From Eumeta japonica (Eukaryota; Arthropoda; Insecta; Lepidoptera; Psychidae), in NCBI GenBank assembly GCA_005406025.1, contig BGZK01001017.1, forward strand, positions 124,001 to 188,000: DNA of 64,000 nt, written 5' to 3'. Each line of letters begins with the position of its first letter. The stretch's first letter is position 1. A program made the position numbers and the translations under genes. The notes under the pieces were generated by a model, which did not search any database, was not told the DNA's origin, and saw nothing but the letters and a program-made list of their open reading frames with translations. Of this stretch, positions 13,101 through 24,529 are shown in pieces.

Positions 13101-16100
13101 TTCCACCCCCATACCTGGTACGAAAATTAATAATAAGTTGAGTTCAAACATACCATCGCACCCAAAAAAAATAACAAGATCATGAATTTTATTTTCTCTT
13201 TTAGGAGACTTAAACGATAACGGAGCTCGGCGTGCTCTTCTTTCGAAATTTTTGGCTGCATTTTTCGAACGAGTAAGACAATACGTGAAGTGTTCATTTC
13301 TTTTGTATTTATTGAAGAATTGATTAATGGCGAAACAAAGACTAAGATCATCGTCGGCGAATTAATTAATATAGTATAATGCACGAAACTCTGCCGCTCG
13401 GAATTGCCTGCGTATGATGTAATGCGCAGGTTCAACGCTCTCCAACCCTTCCTTATTCTTCCTCGCGTTCCTATTTTACGCCATTGTGACGATTTCGTGA
13501 CTAACTTCACAGCGGTAGAGTTTCGTGCGTTGTACTGTACCGGTGGTCATCAGCCAATCAGTTGCGGAGGGTCTAGTCATCGAATCGGAAAATACCGGAG
13601 CGGATCTTTACCGTAGGATATGGGTTTTTAACTTAATCAAGTTTAAACCACTCCGCGACTTGGAAAGCACTTTAAGCCATCGGCTCCGGACGTTGTCATT
13701 GGCGATAACGGTCGTCGGCAATCCACGACACGAACTGAGGCGCAAGCGCAGAACACAATGAGGGTCTCTCTTTATGTTCTGTGGTTGCAACCCCTTTCAA
13801 GCGTGCAGTGTTAAAGCTATCAATATGAAATAAAACAAATGTGGAAAGGTATGTGTGCCACTTTGTAGTGTTGATCTAAACTTGACACAACAATTGAGAA
13901 AGTGTCTTATGAAATAATTATGATTTTTTTTGTATATGAATAGATTATTATCTATTGAATAGTATAATTACTATAAAATACAAGTATGTTTAAGAACTCG
14001 GCTTAGGTACTTCTACAAGACTTAAAGAAGTTTGTTATTTAACTACAATTATATATAAGTAATAGATTCACTAGTTACACAATTATATTTTATGAGATAT
14101 TAGTAAAACAGTATAATTGATAAAACATAAAAGAAACGATTCGATAGGATACATCTATCGGTAGGTAACAACAAAATTCCAGTAACAAAACCTTATTTCG
14201 TTACATATCAATATGAAAAGAAGTCACTGTTTTGCACCAATCACAGGTCAGTAGTCATTTTTCGTACTATCAATAGCCAAACTATTAATTTTATTTGGCC
14301 CACCATCTATCCTAATAGAAAAAAAAAAACACTGGAACAATTTTGCAAAAAAATCATCATTAGTAAAACTTCGATTCTGTAGGAAAAATCTGTAAAATAT
14401 ATCTGACTAACAATGAAAGTTAATGTTTAAAATCATGCAATGGTTTAAACGTTCAGTGGATGCTGAAGGTCGTTTTTATTAATGTTTAATGTTGACATAA
14501 AAAGAAAAATATGTGTTCTTAAGTATTCTGCTGTATATGGTGTTACTTCGCAGAAATCCATTAGTAGACGCTTGACTGTGACATGCAGTAAAATTCAGCA
14601 TGCAACCCACCGCTGACCCTCGAATCTGTTCCTCCACTACGTATCCTCATTCAACGAATTGACTATTGATTCGTAGGATTAACAGATCTCGAACATCAAA
14701 ACAAGTGTTATTTTTCTGTTTATTTTTAACAGCCAGTTAATTAGTTACAATTTCTACGTGCGTTTCATTCCAGTCAGGCAGAAGCGTGCACAGACATTCA
14801 GGCAGGGTATGAAAATCTTAAAAAGAATTCACCAGTTTCAGCATTGTTTCGGTAGGTGACCCACCGGCGCTACGTCAAGATGATTTATATCTTGCATAAC
14901 CGAAAAAATGCTAAAAGTGGCAAGTTTTTTTTGGCTTTGCATACCCTGTCTGAATCTCTGTGCACGCTGCTGCAATCAGGTATATCTTCAGGAAAATGTG
15001 TTTATATTTCATATTCACCAGGGCGTTACGAATGTTGAGATATTTTTAAGTAATTTTGATTGGAAAATATGCCGAGTTTTCTTTGAATTACAACTTGAAC
15101 CGATTATCTCGCTGAAAAATGTTTTAACAATAATTAGGTGAAGCGGCAAGTAGATTTTGCGAGTTTCCTCCTTAAGAATTGATTTTAATATTTAACCCGC
15201 GATACGTAAATTAGACGGGGAGCAAAACCGAAAGTTAAGAAACATTGAAGTCGTTGTTATGTTGCCCCTGCGAGTAACATGCAGAACGCATGTATTTTTC
15301 TTCCATCGCTGATTTATAGATTAGTTAAGCTTTCTATGTATATTGCGTTAAATATTATTGGCATAAGTTATCAATTGTTTGATATGGAGTTTTGGAGTTT
15401 CAAAATACTGTTATGTAACATAATTCATGTTACATGTTTTATCTATTCGATACAAATAAATAGGAATAAAAGTTTCAAATGCTTTCAATATTATAAAAAA
15501 ATGTTTTTATTTACCCTCGTTGCCTGTTATTAATATTTCGAGACAATCGCTCTTAAGAAATATCTCGTCACGAAATAACTCTGAACTCGCACATACCATT
15601 TTTTTTTAACAATAGTTCATTTTGATACACATTAAAATGGTTAAAATACCATAAGATATTGAACCTTCAAAATCGAATAATTGTAGATCAAACCTGTATC
15701 AAATCAAATAAGAGTATAAATTATTTACCCACGATCATCTCTGATACACTTTATATTTTCAAAAAAAATCCAGAAATGAGCGATTCTTAATTACCGCAAC
15801 ATATTTTATAAGATTTCCCCTCCTTCGGTTTTTCGCGTGTAAACACAATATATCCACACCAACTTTTACATCAATCTCACACTAGTACTGATGATTACGC
15901 TGACATGTTGAACGTATTTTCGGTTCTAGTTTCGATTTTGATTTTGTTTTCCGTTCTGATCCAAATTCCGCTCTTCAGTTCATCCGTACAAGATAACATT
16001 AATATGCAAGGTGAGTGAAGCATTTGATTAGCATTTCGAAACTAGATATCACCTACAGGTGAAGCCTTAAGTGATACTGAGTTTCGGTTCCAAAGTTCAG

Positions 16101-19100
16101 TGACCACTACTTCTCAACGAAACACGTAACTTTAATTCATTTATTTATTTATTTATTTTTTTGCAGTCGAGCTTTTATTTTTTACTATATATTTATTTGG
16201 TATTTTTTGATCCATCACGCAATCGTGAAGGTTTTCCAGAATAATAGCAAATATCTAAATATTTTGCGATGCATTTCATTTTTATGAGAAAAATATTCCC
16301 ATTTAGGTATTGTATTTTTATTGATTATCTTATTTTGCAAATATATCCTCCATAATATGACGTCACTTAACCTATGACACGTAGCATTCTAAGACAAACC
16401 TAACGACAACTTATGTGTTAAGTAGATGAACGCTACATGCGATGGACATGTTTAGTAGCAAACGTAGGTATTATAGAAAAGGCTAAGAAAATTACTTGTT
16501 CCTCATTAAAGTTAATAAGACGAATTTAGTCTTACGAAAATTATGAACACTATATTTTTTTATGTTTTTAAATCATATTTTTATTGTTCAATAAAATGTC
16601 TTATTCACAAAAGTGGCCAGTACGTTTTAAAATAACAGCAATATTTAATGATAATAATAAAATTTTATAGGAAATTATTTATAATTTTTTTTTGTTGTGT
16701 CTTCCGACAGGCGTTGGATGGTCTCACATGGATAGCTGTGGAAAGAACATTATTAGAGCGATTGTTTGATGTGGAATTGTCCTCTCGTGAATCTGGCAAC
16801 ACAAGCACTATTTTATATGACCCGGAAACTTCGACGCCATCTATATTGAACTTGACTTGGTGAGATTCGTGTAAAATTATACATTGACAAACAAACATAG
16901 TATCAAACATAAATAGTATCCCATGCCAAAACTAAAAGCCGGTCAAGAGTATGTCGGACCATCCTCAATGTAGGGTTCTTAAGCCGTTACTGCAAAGAAA
17001 TGTACTACAGACGAAAAGAAATTTACGCTGTTACACTTTTTTCTATGTTTCCCGCACATATAAGTAGTCGCCTCTAACCAGAGAAATAAGAATGTATGTC
17101 GACTATTACTGATAAAATAGTGTAAACTTAAAAGCACCAGCTTTTTAGTTTACACTAGTTCCGGGCTGCCATCCTATGCGTCGAAGCGTCGGGATTTAAA
17201 CAATAGCAAAGGTTATTGTGGAAATAAAAGACAATAGATATAAATAAAACTAGCCAGGCACATGTCGGACCATGCTCATTACAGGGTTCTGAAGCCATTA
17301 TTACAAAGAAATGCACTACGGATGAAGAAAGTACGTTGTTACACTTTGTACGTTGTTTCCCGCACAGAGTATAAGCACTTTAGTCGCCTATAACTAAAAA
17401 AACAAGTAGTTATGGGGACTACAATATACTATTAAAGTAGTGTGAACTAAAGTGCATCAGCGAAAGAGCGTATCTTCATGGCACTTAGTCTTGTTGAGCA
17501 GCATGGTTTTTCGGCAATAATTTAAAAAGGGTATATCCGATTATGTATATTCAAACAATTTTCATTGAAAGTATTTATTAAGCGTTACCTTTACAATTTT
17601 TTTATATTTTTTGGACAAACGGTTTAAAAACTAAATACAATTTATGTTACTTTAAGAGCGATAATTTCCGAAAATATTCACTTAATCAAAAAAATTGCTT
17701 GGAAACATTAAATTGTTTTGAAAAGAACTGTGGCAATATGTGCCAGACATTAATGTTTACCGTAAATTTTTTTTTTCAACTTCTGTTACATGTATGGGAT
17801 GCCTCCTTTAGAAATACTTATTTTCGTTATCTAACTATTAAATCAAGTAGTAGCTTATATAAGACACATACACTATACATTTCATTAATATAAATCTTGT
17901 ACTTTTTGAGTAAAATGCCTGCGACATACGGACGGAGGGCCGAACGGACGGACGAACATGACGAAAGCATAAGGGTTCCGTTTTTACCATTTTGGCTCGG
18001 CAAAAACGAAAACTAATAACGAAATGCTTATAGATTTGTTTTGTTTTTTTTTAATCAGTAGGTAAGGTTGAAATTACTGCGTGAGATAAAAAAAAATAAA
18101 TACAAATAATAAATATTTTTTTTGTGTATTTAATTGATCTTGTAAAAATAGGTCTGTGTCAGTAAGCAAACTATCGATTGTCAGTATTTAATTCATCTAC
18201 ATCTCAGTCCCAGGTTCCGTTGGGATTAAGGCTATAAATATATAGCAAGGAAAGACTGATCACATAAAAACCTTTCAAAGGAATTCAAATTTTACTTAAC
18301 ATATACGGTGAGACCTGTTTGACTGGGATCTCAAGGGACCTAGAATAATTATAATTTATTGCTTATAGATAAAGTGACCATACGTCCCGTTTTAAACGGG
18401 ACTGTCCCTATTTTCCGTACTCTGTCCCGGTGTAAAGGTAAGGTTAAGGTCAAGGATAAGTGATTTTTAAATGAATTATACACCGATAAAAACACATAAA
18501 TCTCTTATGATTTATCTGGCGTAAGCCATTTAAGCGCTTCAGCAGCGATTTTTATGACTCGAGTCACCATTATCGTCACTGATTATTTTGTACGTTACTT
18601 CATGTAACATACGAAACAAGCTGTGGTTCTATTTTTTGTGATACAGTTGCGGATTTGTTTTCAATGTCCCGTTTTGACAAAAAATGGAAACGGTCACATT
18701 ACTTATAGAGGTTTTTCATTTACCCAGTTTTATAAATAGGCAGATTAACATAAAAGTTGTTTAGAGGGTGCCACTACGAGAGGTTGAAATGTATATTTAT
18801 CATATAAACAGGTTGAAATATTAATACATTTGTACATACATGTGTAAAAGAAATGCATATCTTATGTTGGAAAAAATCAGGCTGTCTATAAACAAACATG
18901 TCATAACTTGTTTAAACCTGATAAATTGTCTCAATTATACAGATTATTGAGCTACAAAGTTCCAATTATAGAAGTAAACGTCGAAAAAATGTATGAAATC
19001 TCATTTAATAAGGTCTCAATAGTCCCGCTAATTAAATACAAGTGTCAGGATCTCATTGTAATTATCAATCCAGGGCCCAGTTAAACAGGTTTCACTGTAT

Positions 19101-21000
19101 ATTGTATTTTAATCGAATGATTCTTTGTCATAACAAAAAAAAAAATGAATTATGTATATAAAACACTTCAATTGATTCTGATGAGACTTTTCCTCCAGAT
19201 ATAAAACCCCATATTGGATTCGTTTATATTTAATCGCAGTTACAAGCTGTTATGCGGACGCTGTCGTCACGCTGGTGACACGAGATCGTTAACGGTCCCC
19301 GACCCGCAATGCATCAGGCTTAGAATGCAAGACTTTCAATCTGAATTAAAAAGATATCGTGGGACGGTACGCTTCGAGAATGATTGAAATGTGTCAGAAC
19401 AACTATAAGCTTTCATATTAATAAAAACAAAACAAACCTATGTAGATGCAGTCTACTGCTGGTTCTCTATAAATAAGATTATTAACATTTTTCGGCAGAC
19501 TATATGAAATCGTTTTCCGTTTAAAAGGAATATGCAATATTATACATATGAGTATTCGTTCATAAAATCCTGAAAGAAATCGAGGTATTGACAACGAGGT
19601 GTACGGCAATAGAATATCCTCGAATGACAAAGAAAAGATATATTACAATGAAATTAAAAAAAAAATCTAAGATCACAAACAATTTCCGTAATAGGATCAA
19701 TATCAAGTATAACGGTGAAAAACCGCATTAAAATATGGTAAATTGGAATGAATGAGACAAAAATAGAATGGCTTACGGCAAAGCTTAACTTTAAGTCATT
19801 TTATTTATTTTGTTCTTATTCTACAAATATCTGAAGAAGTCTCATATGTGTATTTATGGGTATTATATTGTCGTAATGAATATCTTTACCGAAATGCCAT
19901 ATTTAATCTGCAAAAGAGTATAAAGGTACAGGTTATCGCTACTGCTTCTTGCTTCTTGTTTTATAGATCGATAATGTTAAGTGAGCTCGTTGTACGATAT
20001 TTCATTCATATATTCATTAAATCCGATACTTTTTCTAAGAAGTGGAACAGGTCTAGCAACACTGACGTCGCCGACGTCCATGTTTTATTTGGAACGTTCT
20101 CAGATTATCCGATACGACATCGTTGCCGGAAACGATCCGATATCGGAACAAGTGAAATATATGAGATATGCACTCGGTTTATTGTCTGCTCCGATGTCGG
20201 TTATCAGATCCGACTCCGATATGTTGGCTGTCCTGTTGGACCCCTGTCAGCTGTAGAAAGTTAATTTTTGTATGTGTGCTGTTTGTGCAATCTCTGGCGT
20301 GAGTGAGCTGGAGGCAACGAGTTACGCTTTACAAAGTAAACCTAAGCATTCGAAAATGTGTCTTATTTTTTGACACAAATCATTAGATGAATTAGAAAAT
20401 AACCAAGTGTAGTTTGATTCAAACAAAACTAATTAAAAAACTTCAAGGTTACATCTCGTAACTAGTTAAAAAGGGTATTTTTTTTTCTCTTTGTCTCTAG
20501 TTTCTTCAGTGGAATATAGTTTTTTTTTTGCGTATCGAATATACAATATGATATTAAAAAATATATATATATTTTCTATTACAGTTTGTCTTAACGCAAC
20601 CTGTTTGTACAAAGCTATTAACAAAATGGCCAAATCAGAACGATATCACTGGGAGCAACTTAATACTACATCATATCGGGTATCGTATATCGGCTATCAA
20701 CATCCGATACCGATGTCGTACCGAGTAATCTAAAAACATTCTAAAATAATGAAAAGCATACATTTGTAGCGCGGGCAATTCTATTTTAATTGACCATCTT
20801 ACGCGAGTAATCTCATTTCACAGCCTTAAGGTGTGTATTACAGGTGGGGTGAGGAATGGAGCTTGGCAAGTTTTGATGTTCTTATATTTGGCTGCATTTT
20901 GTTAAGTACAGGTGACACTTTGGTTGCTGGTTTCGTCTGTCTCGGCGTGTGGCAAGTGTGTAATTTACTAAATATACGCCGCTCAATCATGCTAACTTAA
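1368..21000 (+). CDS. TMEM67: Meckelin (TMEM67), 5' partial, 16 exons found
   Basis: Meckelin is a multi-pass membrane protein of the ciliary transition zone (MKS module); loss causes Meckel syndrome in vertebrates. Proposed exons: 1368-1601, 2143-2254, 2331-2410, 3635-3756, 5360-5492, 6987-7137, 8656-8790, 9478-9603, 9729-9816, 9895-10022, 11348-11571, 12861-12938, 13083-13117, 13205-13272, 16711-16859, 20844-21000 (TAA). Each has AG/GT borders, and phases join except between 5492 and 6987. The first exon holds the end of the Cys-rich domain (CMKCARGYKAVGERCERC). Later exons give a beta-rich lumenal region, hydrophobic segments from 8656 on, the FLLDWSEYN motif (vertebrate VFFIDWE), YIHGR, and the C-terminal ERTLLERLFDVE and WWGEEWSLASFD blocks. 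About 670 codons are visible against about 1,000 in human. N-terminal exons must lie upstream of the window. The first exon's acceptor (1368, or 1360) is uncertain. Confidence 0.88.
1618..1665. repeat. (CA)n-rich microsatellite
   Basis: An imperfect CA/CG dinucleotide run just after the donor of the first visible meckelin exon. It explains the spurious His-Thr repeat reading frames here. Confidence 0.85.
3280..3510 (-). repeat. Pseudo-periodic repeat, family E
   Basis: AATCGAGAGCGGGTCCGGGG, GAGATTGGGATCGCAAGCG and GTCCACGTGGGCGGAGTCGT recall the repeat at 46820-47095. Intronic in meckelin. Confidence 0.4.
4372..4482. repeat. Small palindromic MITE-like element
   Basis: Outer arms AAAAATCATCCAAT (near 4382) and ATTGGATGATTTTT (near 4456) are inverted. 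An inner perfect palindrome, CAAATATGATAA then TTATCATATTTG, lies just inside the left arm. It sits in a meckelin intron and looks like a fold-back non-autonomous element of about 100 bases. Confidence 0.5.
5655..5860 (+). repeat. Interspersed repeat fragment, lepidopteran retroposon type
   Basis: The run beginning GATGGTCATCGCCACCCATG resembles a repeat common in moth and butterfly genomes. It lies where the missing meckelin exon would be expected. No open frame of meckelin type is found in it. Confidence 0.35.
10100..10144. repeat. (AT)n microsatellite
   Basis: Nearly pure AT dinucleotide run of about 45 bases directly abutting the left end of the repeat at 10145. Confidence 0.95.
10145..10530 (+). 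mobile_element. Non-autonomous element, family A, copy 1
   Basis: About 386 bases beginning near TGGATTTTATCATGCATC and ending near AATAAAATCCATCTGTAT, so its ends are imperfect inverted repeats of roughly 35 bases. A second copy lies inverted at 25658-26118. Both share CAACCTTAGAACAGCTG, CAGTCTGGCC and GTGTCTATATTAT in the same order. It has no coding capacity and is probably a MITE in a meckelin intron. Confidence 0.65.
11865..12240 (-). repeat. Interspersed repeat, family B
   Basis: Opens with GGTTCCGAGCCAAAAACGCC and CATGTCCGTCCATCCGTCCG, the reverse of the end of the repeat at 17255-18007. It belongs to a very common lepidopteran repeat group. Similarity continues more weakly to about 12620. 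No coding capacity is seen. Confidence 0.6.
13370..13542. mobile_element. MITE, family C, copy 1
   Basis: Terminal inverted repeats GCACGAAACTCTGCCGCT (13381-13398) and its near-exact reverse complement (13511-13528, 17 of 18 match), with weaker pairing about 8 bases further out. A second copy lies at 21081-21266. It sits in the meckelin intron after 13272. Confidence 0.7.
14575..14715 (+). repeat. Interspersed repeat, family D, copy 1
   Basis: Shares GACATGCAG, AGCATGCAACC, CCGCTGAC and AAGCAAGTGTTA-like blocks, in order, with copies at 42435-42560 (plus) and 44780-44940 (minus). No coding capacity. Confidence 0.6.
14777..14973. repeat. Inverted-repeat element with about 34-bp arms
   Basis: The left arm (14777-14811, core AGCGTGCACAGA then CAGGGTATG) is inverted at 14940-14973 (CATACCCTG then TCTGTGCACGCT) with a few mismatches. 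The loop is about 128 bases. A MITE or solo fold-back element is likely. Confidence 0.55.
16935..17060 (+). repeat. Interspersed repeat, family B, head fragment
   Basis: Matches the beginning of the copy at 17255: AGCCGGTCAAGAGTATGTCG, GGACCAT, AGGGTTCT and GCAAAGAAATGTACTAC. Truncated. Confidence 0.5.
17255..18007 (+). repeat. Interspersed repeat, family B, long copy
   Basis: Begins near GCCAGGCACATGTCGGACC and ends near GGTTCCGTTTTTACCATTTT with a preceding GGACGGA-rich run. The inverted relative at 11865 shares the end. About 750 bases with no open frame of note. Confidence 0.55.
18370..18701. mobile_element. hAT-type non-autonomous element with 8-bp TSD
   Basis: Exact 8-base duplications CTTATAGA flank it (18362-18369 and 18702-18709). 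The terminal inverted repeats are TAAAGTGACC and GGTCACATTA. The subterminal CATACGTCCCG and TCCCGTTTT motifs are typical of a widespread hAT non-autonomous group. It is 332 bases with no transposase, in the last meckelin intron. Confidence 0.8.
19240..19386 (+). other. Exon-like open segment of unknown function
   Basis: A pyrimidine/AG acceptor (TTAATCGCAG) precedes a GC-rich open stretch that reads, after one base, YKLLCGRCRHAGDTRSL and ends KRYRGTVRFEND then TGA. A donor-like ACG|GTACGC lies at about 19367. The incoming phase fits the donor at 16859 but not the acceptor at 20844. It could therefore be an alternative last exon of meckelin, an exon of another gene, or a relic. Confidence 0.3.
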
Positions 21001-21080
21001 AACGATGTAGAAGTGAAGGTAAAAGTTATATCAGCTGGTGACGGGCGCGATTGATTGACGTAATTTTTTCATCCACTTCT

Positions 21081-21266
21081 ACAGTACAAAGCACGAAACT
21101 CCGCCGCTCTGAATTTCCTGCGAATAATGCAATGCACAAGTACAACACTCCCCGACCCATCTTTCTTCTCCCCCGCGTTTCTATTTTACGCAATTGCGAC
21201 GCTTTCGTGACTAACTTCACAGCAGCAGATTCTTCAGAGCGACTAGCTACACATGCGTTGTACTGA
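21081..21266. mobile_element. MITE, family C, copy 2
   Basis: Shares GCACGAAACTC, TTTCTATTTTACGC and TTTCGTGACTAACTTCACAG with the copy at 13370-13542. The left end ACAGTACAA pairs with the right end TTGTACTG; the inner inverted repeat is eroded on the right. It starts 81 bases after the meckelin stop, so it may contribute to that gene's 3' UTR. Confidence 0.65.
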
Positions 21267-21269
21267 ATA

Positions 21270-24200
21270 TAATGTTTATTCTATGGTATTAGCATAATTG
21301 AGCCGTAGTGAATCATTTGTTTAATATTTTTACATTTCAGTTCTAGACTTTCACCATTTTTGTTACAGGTCCTAAAATGGTTGCGTATTTTAATAGGAAA
21401 TCAAAATATAAGGAAGAAAACTGAAGTCGAATTAATACTTTGAAATTTTATGAAATACACGCATTTAATTGAATCATACTTTTATTTTATCTTACATGCA
21501 GTAAATTTCTAGCAATTCAGTAACAAATAACATTCTTCACAATGCTGATTTACTGCCAGGAAGAAAATTATTTCCAAAATAGAATTGTAGATCACATTGA
21601 CGGGGAATGATGGTCACAAAGTCTCACATAATAATAACAATAATCCTTTATTCGGTTCTCAAAAAAAAAACAAAAAGGAAGACAAATACGACATCTTAAA
21701 ATTAACTTAACTAAGAATTACAACATTTACAAATAAAAAAAATACCGAAAGTGTCACTAGTTCAGAAAAATGCTGCAGCCTTACTCACAATCCTGATTTT
21801 CAGCTGGAGCCTGAAAACTTAAAATTAGTATTGATGACTGTACCAAACAGAAATTTTGTGCACACAAAATAAGGAGGCAGTGCTAAGCACCTTTCAGCAT
21901 ATATTTATATAAATTACCGCGACCGTCAGGCCGTCGTCTTTAGAATTAGATACAGAAAGTAGAATTGTAAGCTGTTTTACTATGTAACCATGAAAGGATT
22001 CAACCAATTTCAATGTAACGCTGAAATTTGGCGGAGTTCTTGGAATCACCAGATCCGCTTCACTGTACACATTTTTCAAATTTGGATGTACGTAAGTTAC
22101 TTAATTTCATTAGAAAGTGCATTTGAGGAAGGCCAAATTTTCTATAGAAAATAAGGAAAATACTGTACGTGTGCCAATAATGCTAGAGTAGTTTCTTGAT
22201 TCCTCATGGATCCCTTCCCAAAGCTTAGCTGGCACTACATTATAACTTCCACTTCACAATGAGCGTTTGATGAACATAGATTCAACAACTAAATTTCATC
22301 GTAGTCCTTGTAATATTTGTCATTGAAGTTTACGAATGCTCATTTATGGTATACATCAACAGTGTCGCATCTCTAATGATGCCTATGTATCCATATCATT
22401 TGAAGAATTCCGTCGATCCTCATGGATTTTATCGTATCATCTCACTTTTAAAAAAATGTGACCTACCTAGGACTACAACTTTAAAAAAATAAAAAAAAAA
22501 TCATAGAAGTCTTATTATACGACAATATTTTGAGGTAAAGCATTAAAAAAAATAAGAGTAAAATTGTGCAGTCGCAGCGAAAAGTACGTAACTAAAAATT
22601 TTGGCCAAAATGAGTTAATTACATTAGTATAATCGGCGAAAAATAACTAAAATTTTATCTAATTGATATTTTTTTAACCTATTATAACCATGTTTTTTAA
22701 CAAGAAAGAGTACCATAATGTATCATTAATCTAGGATCGTGCAATTCATAAACACCGTAAGTGAAATGTTTAAAAGCCAAAGTGCAGTAACTCTCAGTAG
22801 TACGGTTTTTCAAAGCGTAAGCTTCTAATGATTTGATAAAAAGTCCTATTCTTATATGCAATAAAATTTTATACCTTACTTTTTATTGGTATATATTTTT
22901 ACTTTTATTAACTTTTCCTATTTAACAATACTAATAGTAATTTTGATTAATATGTTATTAAGTAATAATAGACTATCTTTTCCAGAGCAGATAAATCCAT
23001 ACTCTTACACCGAAAACACATGTAAAGCCGCTAGTTTTTTTTATTATAAAAGATTTCACAGATGCTTTTGCTCCTGACCCCACTTCTGCTCGTGATTCTG
23101 ATCCCGAACCGATGTTGAGCATGAATCTCTCTCTAAAACATTATTGTTATCAATAAGCAATGAGCATGAATAAAGAATTCGTTCTACGATAACGCAAGCA
23201 AACTCGCGCGTAAAAATTAGTGTCTTTGTAAATTATAGCCTATATGTTCTTCTAGTGTATATGCTAGGTTATTGTTAAGTTTCAGCCATTTTTCTCAATT
23301 AAAGCCTGATTCAGTAAAAACATCCAAACTTACAATCTTTTTGTATCCTGTCATTATTATATACAAAAATCGTTAAAAATGTAGGATATAAACAGCTGTG
23401 TACTAATAGTGTACATTGGGATAAACAGATAATTAAACTATGTCACTGGGATATACTAATTTTATTTTTCGATACAAATGATAAAATTTCTCAGAATTTT
23501 TTGAAAATAAAGAAAACTCCAAATAAAAATCCATAACTGTGCCTCATTTGATACCATTAATAACTTTCTTCATTAAAATCTTATGATTTTAATGACTTAC
23601 CTGTACTTAGTACTAAAGATGAATTTGAAACTATGATCAATTTTTTTGAATCATTAGATATCTCACTCATCAGACATGCACTTTAATTAAAACCTAAAAC
23701 AAAAACTATTCCTAACATAAAACTACAGCGAGATTTGATGTGCCATTTACCTTTATTACTATTACCTCCACAAGTGTACAGTTAATGCGTCAGTAAGTTT
23801 TAATAATTCATAAAATATGTTTTAGTATGTTTTACCCTTCACAAACTTGGTGAAGAGTGGTGATGATTGTATGAAAGATAAAGATTACTTTCCCACTTCC
23901 AGTCAAAATTATGAAATCAGAGACATTTTCGAAAACTTCACAAAAAACTTCTGCAGAAGACATAAAACGTGAAGAAAAGATTGTATTTTGAAGGAATTAG
24001 GTTTTTCTATGCTTCGAACTGGAGATTAATTTGGCAAAATGTAGGTGTTAATGGTAATTCTGAAGATTTGATTATTGTTATGACCATTTTAAGTACTTTG
24101 AATAATTTTTACATGATAACTATCTGAATTATATTTGGGAAAAAATTAAAAGAAGCTGTTTTAGTGCATATGAATCTTTTTAATTTAAATGTTATATTTT

Positions 24201-24470
24201 CATTGGTGTTAATATTATCTTTGGATGATTTTTTTTAAATTTTGAGATTTTTTGTAATTTTGTTGTGTTTACAAAACTGTAAATTATTTTTATTATTTCA
24301 GAATTTCTTTACTTAAGAAACTAACTAATGTTGTTATATACTTGAAAATAACTGTACTTATTAAGTAGGTACAATTATTTTCTACATTTTTTTGTCTTAG
24401 AGAAAAGTCTTTTCCTACCTTCTCTAAGGTATGAAGCTCTAATAGGGACTTCATCCTAATAAAAAGTGGG
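21270..24470. other. AT-rich intergenic sequence, no gene recognised
   Basis: Long AT-rich stretch with only short chance frames. A TTTATT at about 21640 could be the 3' end of a minus-strand repeat. A patch at 23065-23125 resembles the GATCCC/GATTCT-like family described at 46820. Nothing else supports a gene. Confidence 0.5.
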
Positions 24471-24471
24471 G

Positions 24472-24524
24472 TATATATAAGAACCTAAACTTGAGCACAG
24501 TAACTGAGTAACTTAGCAGCAAAG
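24472..24524 (+). promoter_or_regulatory. Candidate core promoter with short first exon
   Basis: A TATA box (TATATATAA, 24472-24480) is followed 20-30 bases later by an initiator-like CACAGT (24496-24501). After a short run comes a consensus donor AAAG|GTAAGC at 24525. This spacing is typical of insect TATA promoters with a tiny first exon. The exon would be non-coding (no ATG). No coding exon was recognised downstream before the transposon at 26.6 kb, so it could be a non-coding RNA, a dead gene or chance. Confidence 0.35.
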
Positions 24525-24529
24525 GTAAG

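Noticed and set aside
13127..13510. 127-codon minus-strand frame
   Set aside because: Mostly the reverse of the family C MITE plus neighbouring meckelin intron; not coding.
19848..20264. 138-codon open frame on the plus strand
   Set aside because: No recognisable domain, overlaps another frame of similar length, composition driven by CCGATATCGG-like repeats; not called a gene.
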